DNA of 64,000 bases from JAHZFN01 sp965149945 (GCA_965149945.1 CBCTTQ010000004.1:25881-89880), one strand, 5' to 3'; positions 25,498 to 34,366 are shown, numbered from the stretch's first letter. The notes: a model not told the origin generated them from the letters alone. Numbers and translations are program-made.

Positions 25498-25535
25498 AGA
25501 GTAATACATCCCAAAGAGAGTAATACATCCCAAAG
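25498..25535. repeat. Perfect tandem duplication of 19 bp
   Basis: AGAGTAATACATCCCAAAG occurs twice head to tail (25498-25516 and 25517-25535). A shorter related TCCCAAAGG recurs near 25580. It is outside any gene. Confidence 0.85.
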
Positions 25536-25595
25536 GGTGCAAGGGACATAATACGAAGATGCCCATTTAAAAATTTTGTCCCAAAGGGGTTAGAA

Positions 25596-27845
25596 TCAGG
25601 AGCTGTTGTTGGTGGGCTGAGTGGGATTGCCGCCCGGATCGGTACCGGGGTCTGTGCCCGGATCAGTACCCGGATCGGGATCGGTACCGGGGTCTGTGCC
25701 CGGATCGGTACCGGGGTCTGTGCCTGGATCAGTACCCGGATCGGGATCGGTACCGGGGTCTGTGGAAGGTTCTTCAACAGGCGGAGTATAGTAGTCATCG
25801 GACGTGTCGTCGTTATCATAATCGCCGCCGGAGCCGTCTCCTTCCGTCACCGTATAGGAGAAATCAACACGCTCATCATAGCCCTCCGGTTTTTCCCATT
25901 CTGATTCCGGTGTGTCAGCCAGTGCGGTTTCGATAACGTCTCGCCAGATAACGGCAGGATATTGTCCGCCGAAAACATTGACCATATACTGGGGTGTTCC
26001 GTCATCGCTGTAGTCTCGGTCATAGCCCATCCAAACAATGCCAACCAGATCGGGAGTATATCCGGCCCACCAGGAATCTTTGTTGCCTGTTTGGGTACCG
26101 AACGCTTCCGGCAGCTGAGTGGTTCCTGTTTTGCCCGCCGCTACCCGACCGATATCCGCGCGGGTACCGGTACCGCTGTTGATAGTTTCTTGCAGCATGG
26201 TGTTAATGGTGTAGGCGGTATCTTCTTCCATTACACGCGTTTGCTCCGGTTCATATTCGTAGATAACAGTGCCTTCGCTGTCGCAGATTCTCAGAATGGA
26301 TGTGGGTTCAATGTAGTAGCCTCCGTTGGCGAAGCAGCTATAAGCGGTCGCCAAATTCAGCGGAGAGACTCCTTCGGTCAGTCCACCCAATGCCAGAGAA
26401 AGATTTTTGTCTGCTTCTACCAAGGGCAGGCCGCATTTCATCGCGAATTCCCAACCGGTATCTACTCCGATTTCCGCCAGCAAACGAACCGCGGTAACAT
26501 TGACGGAGTATTTCAACGCGGTTGTCATAGAGATCATACCGCGGTAGCTGCCGTCGTAATTTTCCGGCTGATAGCCGCCAAATTCATCGACCCCAATGGG
26601 GGAGTCTTCAATTTGATGGTTGGGAGAAACGCCGCTTTCGATGGCGGGACCGTAAACGGCGATGGGTTTGATGACTGAGCCGGGCTGACGTTTCATTTCT
26701 GTCGCGCGGTTCAATCCGAAACGGGTATCATATTCTCGTCCGCCCATCATTCCCATAATTTCACCTGTATCCGGTTGGATGAAAATGGCGGCGCTTTCCA
26801 GTGGATCTTCACCGGTACCGTTAGGGAAATAAGAACTGTCCGCGTAGACTTCTTCCAGCGCGTTCTGAGTCGTAGGATCCATCGTAGTGTAGATGTGGTA
26901 GCCGGCGGAATAGAGGGAGCCTCGTTCATAGCCCAGTTCTTCCAGGATGTCGCCGGCCTCTGTAATACTGTAGTCGATCATATGGGAATAGCTGTTGGTT
27001 GTTTGCAATTCCTGCAGATCCAGCGTAATGGTTTCGTTGGCGGCGGCATTGGCTTCGTCTTGGGTAATGAACTCCCGTTCCACCATATTGTTCAGCACAC
27101 GGTTGCGCACGCGGGTTGCTTGATCCATATCATTCTCCGGTGAGTAATTATTGGGAGAGGGCAGCATCCCCACCAGCATGGCGCATTCTCCCAAGGAAAG
27201 TTCGGAGATGTCTTTGTTGAAGTAGTAATGTGCCGCGGCGCCGAATCCATAAATATTTTTGCCAAGGAATACCTCATTAACATAGAAGGTGAGGATTTCC
27301 TCTTTTGTATAACGTTGTTCGATTTGCAGCGCCAGCAAGGCTTCCTGAATTTTGCGATCCAGTCGTTTTTCTTGATTTTCCAAGATCGCGGTTCGCGCCA
27401 ACTGCATGGTGATGGTGGAGCCGCCTTGGGTGGCGCCACCGCTGCGAATATCCGCGAACAAAGCCCCGAACACACGAATGATGTCTACGCCGCCGTGGTC
27501 ATAGAAGCGGGCGTCTTCGGTAGAAATAATCGCGTTGATTAGATTTTGCGGGATTTCTTCATATTCCACTTCTTCGGAATATTTTCCGTCTTCCAGATCA
27601 ACCAGCCAGTTTCCTTCTCGATCGTAGACATGGCTGGTGCCGTATGTTTCCAGATCTGTCCATTCCGGCAGGTCATTGAGATTTTTGATGACTTTGTAGC
27701 CTAAAAAGGCGGCGGCTGCCAGCACTAATACCAAAAAAACAGTAACAATCCAAAGCGCCACCTTTTTTTTACTGACTTTTTTCTTGGTGTAAGTTACGGT
27801 GCCGTCTTCGTTGGTTGTGGCCCTTAATTTTTTGTTTTTCTTCAT
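25596..27845 (-). CDS. Class A penicillin-binding protein (PBP1A type)
   Basis: Bifunctional peptidoglycan glycosyltransferase/transpeptidase (749 residues) that polymerises and cross-links glycan strands outside the membrane. Basic cytoplasmic N-terminus, membrane helix at about 29-50, glycosyltransferase family 51 domain (about 75-250) with catalytic Glu110 in STEDARFYDHGG and GGSTITMQLAR. The transpeptidase domain (about 340-630) has Ser390-Val-Ile-Lys393, Ser447-Val-Asn449 and Lys572-Thr-Gly574. The last ~95 residues are low complexity: an acidic Gly/Asp stretch, then Pro-Gly-Thr-Asp repeats. ATG with AGGAGGATC upstream. It is a single gene between two terminator/promoter regions. Confidence 0.94.
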   Translation of the reverse strand: MKKNKKLRATTNEDGTVTYTKKKVSKKKVALWIVTVFLVLVLAAAAFLGYKVIKNLNDLPEWTDLETYGTSHVYDREGNWLVDLEDGKYSEEVEYEEIPQNLINAIISTEDARFYDHGGVDIIRVFGALFADIRSGGATQGGSTITMQLARTAILENQEKRLDRKIQEALLALQIEQRYTKEEILTFYVNEVFLGKNIYGFGAAAHYYFNKDISELSLGECAMLVGMLPSPNNYSPENDMDQATRVRNRVLNNMVEREFITQDEANAAANETITLDLQELQTTNSYSHMIDYSITEAGDILEELGYERGSLYSAGYHIYTTMDPTTQNALEEVYADSSYFPNGTGEDPLESAAIFIQPDTGEIMGMMGGREYDTRFGLNRATEMKRQPGSVIKPIAVYGPAIESGVSPNHQIEDSPIGVDEFGGYQPENYDGSYRGMISMTTALKYSVNVTAVRLLAEIGVDTGWEFAMKCGLPLVEADKNLSLALGGLTEGVSPLNLATAYSCFANGGYYIEPTSILRICDSEGTVIYEYEPEQTRVMEEDTAYTINTMLQETINSGTGTRADIGRVAAGKTGTTQLPEAFGTQTGNKDSWWAGYTPDLVGIVWMGYDRDYSDDGTPQYMVNVFGGQYPAVIWRDVIETALADTPESEWEKPEGYDERVDFSYTVTEGDGSGGDYDNDDTSDDYYTPPVEEPSTDPGTDPDPGTDPGTDPGTDPGTDPGTDPDPGTDPGTDPGTDPGGNPTQPTNNSS
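25632..25765 (-). repeat. Tandem repeats coding the PGTDP tail of the PBP
   Basis: Repeats of a 15-bp unit (Pro-Gly-Thr-Asp-Pro), some fused to a further Asp-Pro, arranged in two higher-order blocks with only a few base changes. They encode the extracellular C-terminal tail. Such arrays change length by slippage or recombination. Confidence 0.85.
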
Positions 27846-27937
27846 TGATGTATGATCCTCCTAGCTCATGAGAAAACAACAATGGTTACACTATCACGGA
27901 ATAAATGCAGAAATACATAATAAGTTGATTATAGCTT

Positions 27938-27946
27938 ATTATATCA
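27938..27946 (-). promoter_or_regulatory. Extended -10 promoter of the PBP gene
   Basis: Reverse strand TGaTATAAT, about 93 bases before the ATG. No good -35. Confidence 0.5.
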
Positions 27947-28354
27947 TAGTTTCCAGATAAAGAGATAGCTTTTTTTGAAAAAAATGAACAGAAGCGTGAA
28001 AAAATTTAAAAAAAAGACGGCGAGTTCTTTTATTTCGAAACCCCGTGTTTTTTTTGAAATGAATTTTCGGCGAAAATCGAGTTTAAACAGCGTATACGCC
28101 ATTTATCGCTTGAAAAAGGAGGTTTTGTTTCAGAAGGATTCCCGTTGCTTTTCACCGAAGAGATTCTCAGGGTTGAGGGATGTGTAAATATGCATTTATG
28201 CGCTTATTTGCGCATAATCGGCGAAAAGGACAGAAAAGACGGTTCCGATGAGCGGAATTTCCGCGGTGAGAAGAGGAACTCCATTTGAATTTGTGAGAAA
28301 ATTAGGAATTTTGGATAAAAAAATGGCTCGTGGAGAAAAAAACAAAAAGAAGAA

Positions 28355-28384
28355 TTCACAAAAATGCGAGATAATTGGTATAAT
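28355..28384 (+). promoter_or_regulatory. Sigma-A promoter upstream of gdhA, distal
   Basis: TTCACA, 18-bp spacer, TATAAT with TGg before it. It is directly followed by TTGCGCATA, a half-site also present in the inverted repeat at 28196-28217. Confidence 0.6.
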
Positions 28385-28543
28385 TGCGCATATTTATAAA
28401 AAAACAGCCGAAAAACAAGATCGGTTTTTTTTCGGTCGAAAGGAGAGAAAAACCTTGTCTAGCTTGTATTCCTGATGATTTGTCCAATAGTCTCACTGAG
28501 TGTGTATGATTCATGAAAATTACAGTTGATTTTTATGGAAAAG

Positions 28544-28552
28544 TGTTATAAT
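28544..28552 (+). promoter_or_regulatory. Extended -10 promoter of gdhA, proximal
   Basis: TGtTATAAT, with TTGATT 15 bp upstream of the hexamer. A second TATAAT overlaps at 28552-28557. The leader to the ATG is about 90 nt. Confidence 0.6.
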
Positions 28553-28645
28553 ATAATCTATAGAATGTATACATATTTTATTCAATTTCTTTCAAAATTG
28601 AATAACAGTAAACCATGTATACGGAATTTAGGAGGGAAAAATTAA

Positions 28646-29992
28646 ATGAACGCTTACATGCAAAGAGTTATTGATCAGGTTAAAGCGCGCAATGCCGGTG
28701 AACCTGAATTCATTCAGACTGTTGAAGAAGTTTTTAAATCCATCGAAGTAGTTGTTGAAAATCATCCCGAATATGAACAAATGGGTCTTTTGGAAAGAAT
28801 GACCGAACCGGAAAGACAGATCATCTTCCGCGTAACTTGGGTTGATGATGCCGGTAAAGTACATGTAAACCGTGGTTTCCGCGTACAGTTCAACAGTGCG
28901 ATCGGACCTTATAAAGGTGGTCTTCGCTTCCATCCTTCCGTTTACATTGGTATTATGAAATTCTTGGCTTTTGAACAGATCTTTAAAAACAGCCTGACCA
29001 CTTTGCCCATCGGTGGCGGTAAAGGTGGTTCTGACTTTGACCCCCGCGGTAAATCCGACGCGGAAATTATGCGTTTCTGCCAAGCTTTCATGACTGAATT
29101 GTACAGACATATCGGTCCGGATGTTGACGTTCCTGCCGGTGACATCGGTGTTGGCGGTCGCGAAGTCGGCTATTTGTATGGTCAATATAAGAGAATCAAA
29201 GGTTGTTGGGAAAACGGTGTATTGACCGGTAAAGGTTTGTCCTTCGGCGGTTCTTTGATTCGTCCTGAAGCAACTGGTTACGGCGCTGTTTACTACACTG
29301 TAGAAATGTTGAAACATTTCAATGAAACCGTTCAGGGTAAAACCGCTATCCTGTCCGGCTTTGGTAATGTTGCCTGGGGCGCTGCCAAAAAACTGACTGA
29401 ACTGGGCGCCAAAGTACTGACTATCTCCGGTCCTGACGGCTATGTATATGATAAAGACGGTATCTCCACCGATGAAAAAATCGCTTATTTGCTGGAAATG
29501 CGCGCTTCCGGTCGTGACAGAGCGCAGGATTATGCTGACAAATTCGGGGCTGAATTCCATCCCGGCGAAAAACCTTGGGGTGTAAAAGCTGATTTGGTTA
29601 TGCCTTGCGCTACGCAGAACGAAGTTCAGATGGAAGATGCTGAAAAGATCGTTGCCAATGGTACCAAATATTACATCGAAGTAGCTAACATGCCTACCAC
29701 CAATGAAGCGATCGACTTCTTGCAGAGCAAAGGCCTTGTGGTTTGCCCCGCTAAAGCTGTTAACGCCGGCGGCGTAGCTACCTCCGCTTTGGAAATGGCT
29801 CAGAACTCCATGAGAATGAGCTGGAGCGAAGAAGAAGTTGACGAAAAATTGTATGCCATCATGAAAAACATCGTAAAAGCTTCCGAAGCCGCTTGCGAAG
29901 AATTCAACTTGGGTTACAACTTGGTTGCTGGCGCGAATATTGCCGGCTTCAAGAAAGTTGCTGACGCGATGATGGCGCAGGGTCTGGTTTAA
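28646..29992 (+). CDS. gdhA: NADP-type glutamate dehydrogenase
   Basis: Hexameric class I glutamate dehydrogenase (448 residues) that interconverts 2-oxoglutarate plus ammonia and glutamate. N-terminal substrate domain with the active-site Lys segment PIGGGKGGSDFDP and the conserved VPAGDIGVGGREVGYLYGQYK. The nucleotide domain has SGFGNVAWGAA. The segment after the second beta strand (ISGPDGYVYDKDGI) is of the type common in NADP(H)-preferring anabolic enzymes. Codon use is strongly biased (GGT, CGT, GAA, AAA), unlike most neighbours, which points to high expression. AGGAGGG is the ribosome site. Monocistronic. Confidence 0.96.
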   Translation: MNAYMQRVIDQVKARNAGEPEFIQTVEEVFKSIEVVVENHPEYEQMGLLERMTEPERQIIFRVTWVDDAGKVHVNRGFRVQFNSAIGPYKGGLRFHPSVYIGIMKFLAFEQIFKNSLTTLPIGGGKGGSDFDPRGKSDAEIMRFCQAFMTELYRHIGPDVDVPAGDIGVGGREVGYLYGQYKRIKGCWENGVLTGKGLSFGGSLIRPEATGYGAVYYTVEMLKHFNETVQGKTAILSGFGNVAWGAAKKLTELGAKVLTISGPDGYVYDKDGISTDEKIAYLLEMRASGRDRAQDYADKFGAEFHPGEKPWGVKADLVMPCATQNEVQMEDAEKIVANGTKYYIEVANMPTTNEAIDFLQSKGLVVCPAKAVNAGGVATSALEMAQNSMRMSWSEEEVDEKLYAIMKNIVKASEAACEEFNLGYNLVAGANIAGFKKVADAMMAQGLV

Positions 29993-30025
29993 TTCTATTT
30001 CCGACTTTTCTTTCTCAATGAATCA

Positions 30026-30056
30026 AAAGACCTCCGTTCTCGGAGGTCTTTTTTTG
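30026..30056 (+). terminator. Terminator after gdhA
   Basis: Perfect stem AAAGACCTCCG / CGGAGGTCTTT, loop TTCT, T-run. Confidence 0.95.
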
Positions 30057-30503
30057 TCTGTGGAGCGGACGGCGTTAGTAGTTACGATAAAAAGAACTTG
30101 CTTTTTTGTGAACAAAAAACAAGGTTTAGGAGCAGAAAAAAGAGCAGTAGCATAAAAGCTGCGGAGAGAATTGTTATGAGAAAGAAAATAGAAGCAAAGA
30201 AAAAATGGTGAATAAGGGAAACGAAAGAAAGCTGAGAATTCGGTCGTTCATATTTCGATTATGACAGACAGGTATTCGTTTCGGAGCAGAGGCTGCTTTT
30301 CTCGTATGTCGTAGTCGTGGGAGGCTGTTTGTTTTTTTTGCTTGGGGACCATGGCCAGAAACTCTTGTTCGAAGGATGAAAAGAAAAAATATCGAAACGA
30401 GCAGGTCAGAACGAAACGAGCCAATAAGCGGAAAACCACAAAAAGAGCGTAGAACGCTCTTTTTGTGGGTCGCTGATGTTTCTATGTCGATCGAAACACA
30501 GGG
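30057..30503. other. Gap between gdhA and cysE
   Basis: No supported gene. A 33-codon forward frame from 30351 encoding a very basic peptide has GGGGA only 2 bases from its ATG and ends inside the cysE terminator, so I do not accept it. The rest is A-rich with no structure I recognise. Confidence 0.5.
30436..30468. terminator. Terminator after cysE (reads both ways)
   Basis: Perfect 14-bp stem CCACAAAAAGAGCG / CGCTCTTTTTGTGG, loop TAGAA. The T-run lies inside the distal stem on either strand. Confidence 0.8.
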
Positions 30504-31214
30504 CTATTTTTCTTGTTGTAAATGCTCTTTGTCGTTGTTGTGCGGACGGGAACGCCCTACTACTGCGGTTTTGTTGGAATTTTCGTTTTGCCGGGATTGG
30601 TGAATGGCGGCGGAAACCTCGTTGATCTTTTTCATCAACTCGTTGATTTCCTGTTGAATTGGATCCGGCAGACTGATCTGATCCAAATCCCAGGATTCTT
30701 TGGTTTCTTTGGAAGTAACGACGGTTCCCGGAACTCCCACCACGGTGGAGTTGGGCGGGACTTCTTTGACCACAACGGCATTGGAGCCGATGCGGGCATG
30801 GTCGCCTACCTTAAAAGGACCCAGAATTTTGGCGCCGCAGCCGATGAGTACGCCGTTGCCGATGGTGGGATGTCGTTTCCCTTGGTCTTTCCCGGTACCG
30901 CCCAGCGTGACGCCATGGTAGATGGTGCAGTAATCGCCTACCTCCGCTGTTTCTCCGATAACAATGCCCATGCCGTGGTCGATGAACAGACATTTACCGA
31001 TTTTAGCGCCGGGATGAATTTCAATTCCTGTTAAAAAACGATTTAACTGGGAAATCAGCCGCGCGATAGATTTTCGATTGTGTTGATAAAACCAGTGCGC
31101 CGGTTTGTGCCATTGGATGGCGTGATATCCGGCATATAAGAAAAATACCTGCAAGGGTCCGGTCGCCGCCGGATCTTGCGAGGCGATGAATTTTGCTTCT
31201 TCCCAAAAACGCAT
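30504..31214 (-). CDS. cysE: Serine O-acetyltransferase CysE
   Basis: Left-handed beta-helix acetyltransferase (236 residues) that makes O-acetylserine from serine and acetyl-CoA, the first step of cysteine synthesis. N-terminal helical part with DPAATGPLQVFFLYAGYHAIQWHKPAHW, then hexapeptide repeats with the catalytic HGMGIVIGETAEVGD and the GGTGKDQGKRHPTIG loop. The C-terminal ~70 residues are polar with an Asn/Gln-rich end. Start: I use ATG 31214, which has GGAGG 5 bases upstream and matches the normal family N-terminus. A longer frame to 31310 runs through the promoter. No cysK is adjacent and no T-box is seen in the short leader. Confidence 0.94.
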   Translation of the reverse strand: MRFWEEAKFIASQDPAATGPLQVFFLYAGYHAIQWHKPAHWFYQHNRKSIARLISQLNRFLTGIEIHPGAKIGKCLFIDHGMGIVIGETAEVGDYCTIYHGVTLGGTGKDQGKRHPTIGNGVLIGCGAKILGPFKVGDHARIGSNAVVVKEVPPNSTVVGVPGTVVTSKETKESWDLDQISLPDPIQQEINELMKKINEVSAAIHQSRQNENSNKTAVVGRSRPHNNDKEHLQQEK

Positions 31215-31281
31215 AGCTGCCTCCGCTTCTTTTGCTGAAAGTTCTTTGCGACGGACAGAGCGGTAAACCCTATCTCTTCCT

Positions 31282-31310
31282 ATCATAGCATTAAAAAGGA
31301 GCAACGTCAA
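31282..31310 (-). promoter_or_regulatory. cysE promoter
   Basis: Reverse strand TTGACG, 17-bp spacer, TATGAT. It lies inside the longest possible cysE frame and so supports the shorter start. Confidence 0.75.
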
Positions 31311-31445
31311 CCAATGGAGAAAAATCCCTTTCCTGCGAGTCCATTATAAGGGATAAAAATTGCGGAAAACAAAGTAAATCCAAGAAAACAAATGAATTTT
31401 TGAAAAAACAATAGAAAACATACTGTTTTTGCCATCTTTTTCCGG

Positions 31446-31474
31446 TTGCACTTATTGGGCGATATCTTTATGAT
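31446..31474 (+). promoter_or_regulatory. groESL promoter
   Basis: TTGCAC, 17-bp spacer, TATGAT. The CIRCE operator begins 11 bp after the -10. Confidence 0.8.
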
Positions 31475-31485
31475 ATAAATATAGG

Positions 31486-31512
31486 TTAGCACTCGTTCAT
31501 GGTGAGTGCTAA
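31486..31512 (+). promoter_or_regulatory. CIRCE operator (HrcA binding site) of groESL
   Basis: Exact consensus TTAGCACTC, 9-bp spacer, GAGTGCTAA. The HrcA repressor binds here and GroEL feeds back on HrcA activity. Confidence 0.97.
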
Positions 31513-31573
31513 CAAAATTTCGCGAATAATCATGCTCGGCTGTTGCCGGCGCTGTGATGAAGGAGGCTTTATT

Positions 31574-31864
31574 ATGAACATCAGACCGTTAGGTGAAAGA
31601 GTAGTCATCAAAATGCAGGAAGCGGAAGACAAAACCCAGTCCGGGATCATTTTGCCCGATACCGCTAAAGAAAAACCTATTGAAGGCGTTGTTGTGGCGG
31701 TGGGAATCGGTCGCGTGGACGAAAAAGGAAATCGAATTCCTTTGGAAGTAAAAGTAGGAGACAAAGTGGTTTATTCCAAATTTGCTGGTACTCCGGTTAA
31801 ACAGGATGGCGAAGAATATCTGATCATCAACGGCGAAAGAGATATTTTGGCGGTAATTGAATAG
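31574..31864 (+). CDS. groES: Co-chaperonin GroES
   Basis: 10-kDa co-chaperonin (96 residues) that caps the GroEL cavity as a heptameric dome. Starts MNIRPLGERVVIK. The mobile-loop region (EDKTQSGIILPDTAKEKP) and the C-terminal strand EEYLIINGERDILAVIE are complete. Start: ATG 31574 with AAGGAGG upstream. The frame is open further 5' across CIRCE, which is non-coding. First gene of the HrcA-controlled groESL operon, 86 bases before groEL. Confidence 0.97.
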   Translation: MNIRPLGERVVIKMQEAEDKTQSGIILPDTAKEKPIEGVVVAVGIGRVDEKGNRIPLEVKVGDKVVYSKFAGTPVKQDGEEYLIINGERDILAVIE

Positions 31865-31950
31865 AATGCAAATGAAAACGGCTTGCTCAAGCCGGAGCCG
31901 ATACGCGGCATTATTACACAATAAGACGAAAAAAGAAAGAGGTAAAGAGA

Positions 31951-33573
31951 ATGGCTAAAAAGATTTTGTTTAAAGAAGACGCTCGTTACGCTTTGGAAAA
32001 AGGGGTTGACGCTTTGGCCGACGCGGTGAAAGTAACCCTTGGTCCCAAAGGCAGAAATGTAATTTTGGAAAGACATTTCGGCGCTCCGTTGATTACTAAT
32101 GACGGTGTTACCATTGCCAAAGAAATTGAGTTGGAAGATAAAGTAGAAAATATGGGCGCGCAGCTGGTTCGGGAAGTTGCCACCAAAACCAATGACGTAG
32201 CGGGTGACGGCACCACTACCGCTTGTGTTTTGGCACAAGCTATTATTAAAGAAGGTTTGAAAAATGTGACCGCCGGCGCGAACCCGATTATTCTGAAACG
32301 CGGTATTGACAAAGCGGTTATCACTGCCGTCAAAGATTTGAAAGCCAAAGCGCTGCAGGTAGAAACCCAGGAAGCCATCGCTCAGATTGCGGCTGTTTCC
32401 GCTAACGATCAAGAAATCGGCGAATTGATTGCCGACGCCATGGAAAAAGTTTCCAAAGACGGCGTTATCTCTGTAGAAGAAAGCCAGAGTTTTGAAACTA
32501 CCTGCGAGGTTGTGGAAGGAATGCAGTTCGACCGCGGGTATGTATCTCCTTATATGGTCAGTGATACAGAAAAAATGGAAGCGGTTTTGGACGAACCTTA
32601 TATTTTGATGGTAGATAAAAAACTCTCCAGTATTCAGGAATTGCTGCCTGCTTTGGAAATGATTATGAAAGTCGGCAAACCGTTGCTGATTATCGCGGAA
32701 GACATCGAAGGCGAAGCCGCTACCACATTGGTTGTCAACAAGTTGCGCGGTACCTTTAATGTGGTTGCTGTCAAAGCTCCCGGATTCGGCGAAAGAAGAA
32801 AAGATCAGTTGCAGGATATCGCTATTTTGACCGGTGGTACCGTAATCTCCGAAGATATGGGTCTGAAATTGGATCAAATCGAAGAAAGCATGTTTGGTTC
32901 CGCTCGTCAGGTGAAAATCACCAAAGATTCTACCACGATCATTGATGGAGCAGGCAACAGCGAAGATATCCAAAATCGGATTTCTTTCATTCGTCAGCAA
33001 TCGATTGACACATCTTCCGATTTTGATCGGGAAAAACTTCAGGAAAGATTGGCAAAACTGGCCGGCGGCGTTGCCGTGATCAAAGTGGGCGCTGCTACTG
33101 AAACAGAACTGAAAGAAAAGAAACTGCGTATTGAAGACGCGTTGAACGCGACCCGCGCGGCGGTGGAAGAAGGCTATGTGGCTGGCGGCGGCACCGCCCT
33201 CATCAAAACATTGAAAGGTTTGGCGGATATTCAGTGCGAAGATGCCGATGAACAAACCGGTGTTAACATTATTCGCAAGGCTTTGGAAGCTCCTGTAAAA
33301 CAGATTGCCTATAATGCCGGTGTGGAAGGCGCCGTTGTGGTGGAACATGTGAAAGAAACCGATGCCAATGTTGGTTTCAATGCCGCCAAAGGCGTGTATG
33401 AAGATATGATTGCCGCAGGTATCATCGATCCTGTGAAAGTAACTCGCTCCGCTTTACAGCACGCGGCGTCCGTAGCGTCTATGATGTTGACCACCGAAGC
33501 GTTGGTATCCAATATTCCGGAAAAGAATCCCGCTCCCGCGGCACCGCAAGGTGGCATGCCTCCGATGATGTAA
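31951..33573 (+). CDS. groEL: Chaperonin GroEL
   Basis: 60-kDa chaperonin (540 residues), the ATP-driven folding chamber. Complete: VTLGPKGRNV, the ATP-binding GDGTTTACVLA (about 85-95), apical domain, and AAVEEGYVAGGGTAL near 395-410, ending in a Gly/Met tail GGMPPMM. GAAAGAGGT ribosome site upstream. Codon use is moderately biased. Regulated by the CIRCE upstream of groES and followed by a terminator. It is the only groEL copy seen in the window. Confidence 0.98.
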   Translation: MAKKILFKEDARYALEKGVDALADAVKVTLGPKGRNVILERHFGAPLITNDGVTIAKEIELEDKVENMGAQLVREVATKTNDVAGDGTTTACVLAQAIIKEGLKNVTAGANPIILKRGIDKAVITAVKDLKAKALQVETQEAIAQIAAVSANDQEIGELIADAMEKVSKDGVISVEESQSFETTCEVVEGMQFDRGYVSPYMVSDTEKMEAVLDEPYILMVDKKLSSIQELLPALEMIMKVGKPLLIIAEDIEGEAATTLVVNKLRGTFNVVAVKAPGFGERRKDQLQDIAILTGGTVISEDMGLKLDQIEESMFGSARQVKITKDSTTIIDGAGNSEDIQNRISFIRQQSIDTSSDFDREKLQERLAKLAGGVAVIKVGAATETELKEKKLRIEDALNATRAAVEEGYVAGGGTALIKTLKGLADIQCEDADEQTGVNIIRKALEAPVKQIAYNAGVEGAVVVEHVKETDANVGFNAAKGVYEDMIAAGIIDPVKVTRSALQHAASVASMMLTTEALVSNIPEKNPAPAAPQGGMPPMM

Positions 33574-33620
33574 TGAGAAAAGAAATTTTCATCCTCAACA
33601 GTTTGTATGATAAACTTCAA

Positions 33621-33650
33621 AAAAGAAGCGGCAAAAGCCGCTTCTTTTGT
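33621..33650 (+). terminator. Terminator after groEL
   Basis: Perfect 12-bp stem AAAAGAAGCGGC / GCCGCTTCTTTT with loop AAAA. Confidence 0.9.
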
Positions 33651-33654
33651 ATTC

Positions 33655-33683
33655 TTGACAAAAAGCTTTGGGATAGGTATACT
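33655..33683 (+). promoter_or_regulatory. Promoter of the TetR/zincin operon
   Basis: TTGACA, 17-bp spacer, TATACT. Downstream, TTGAAC repeats and the palindrome TGAACTTTGTTCA at 33701-33713 are candidate TetR sites. Confidence 0.75.
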
Positions 33684-33757
33684 GTAATTGAACTATGATT
33701 GAACTTTGTTCATTATGGGAGGACGATAATCACGCTTTCCGAAAGGAGGAACCTGTT

Positions 33758-34366
33758 TTGAAACAACAGCGAATCAGCGGAGAACAGATTCTGTCCGCGG
33801 CTAAAAAAATTGCCCGCGAAGAAGGACTGCAACAGGTCAATATTCGCAATGTGGCGAGGGAATCGGGGATTTCCGTCGGTTCTGTTTATAACTATTACGA
33901 AACCAAGTGGGAGTTGGTTTTTGATGTGGTGCAGGACTATTGGCAAAGCGTCTTGAAAGAGGTGAGCCTTTCCGGATTGCCGCGAGAAAATTTTTGTACT
34001 TTTTTCGCGGCGTTTTATCACTTGCTCTGGGAAAATTTTTTGGAGTTTATCACCGGTTGGGTATCGGTAATGTCTTCGTTCCATGAGGAAGAAAAGCATC
34101 TGGGACGTCAAAAAGAAGCGGAAATTTTTGACGAGGTGAAAGCATTGCTTACGCAAGTGCTGGCAGAGGATAAAAACATCGATCCCCGCCTTTGGGAAGA
34201 AACATTCAGGCTGGAGGAAATGGTGGAATTTATTTTGTCTAATTTGCTCAATTTGTTGAAACAGCGGCAGCGGGACTGTGATTTTTTTGTACAAGTGCTG
34301 AGGCGTTTGTTATATGATTCAGTGCCGAGAACCGCCGAAAAGAGAGGATTGGTTGATGAGGCGTGA
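33758..34366 (+). CDS. TetR/AcrR family transcriptional regulator
   Basis: Regulator of 202 residues. The N-terminal helix-turn-helix domain (about 6-52) reads ISGEQILSAAKKIAREEG ... IRNVARESGISVGSVYNYYETKWEL, the TetR signature. The C-terminal helical domain (60-200) is aromatic-rich and would bind an unknown ligand. Start: TTG 33758 with AGGAGG at 33744-33749, 8 bases away. No ATG fits, and the longer frame reaches into the operator region. It overlaps the next gene by 11 bp, so it probably controls the operon, including the membrane zincin. Confidence 0.87.
   Translation: MKQQRISGEQILSAAKKIAREEGLQQVNIRNVARESGISVGSVYNYYETKWELVFDVVQDYWQSVLKEVSLSGLPRENFCTFFAAFYHLLWENFLEFITGWVSVMSSFHEEEKHLGRQKEAEIFDEVKALLTQVLAEDKNIDPRLWEETFRLEEMVEFILSNLLNLLKQRQRDCDFFVQVLRRLLYDSVPRTAEKRGLVDEA

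Larger units (their letters stand above)
27947..28645. other. AT-rich 700-bp stretch between the PBP gene and gdhA
   Basis: No supported gene: the two forward frames of 70-75 codons here have no ribosome sites and are Lys/Phe/Arg-rich noise. It holds a perfect inverted repeat TTATGCGC / GCGCATAA (28196-28217), a good promoter (28355-28384), the gdhA extended -10 (28544-28552), and a perfect hairpin ATTCAATTT / AAATTGAAT near 28580-28603 in the gdhA leader. Confidence 0.55.

Noticed and set aside
25498..25770. Possible CRISPR array (short repeats near 25.5-25.8 kb)
   Set aside because: The repeats are a coding Pro-Gly-Thr-Asp array and one tandem duplication, with no unique spacers between equal repeats.
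28442..28475. AGGAGAG followed by a six-codon TTG frame, like a leader peptide
   Set aside because: Too short to judge, and no run of regulatory codons for any amino acid.
30351..30452. 33-codon basic peptide frame before the cysE terminator
   Set aside because: Ribosome site badly spaced, and the frame ends inside the terminator hairpin; A-rich DNA gives such Lys/Arg frames by chance.
31771..33348. 525-codon reverse frame opposite groEL
   Set aside because: Shadow of groEL with Phe/His/Asn-rich translation and no start signal.
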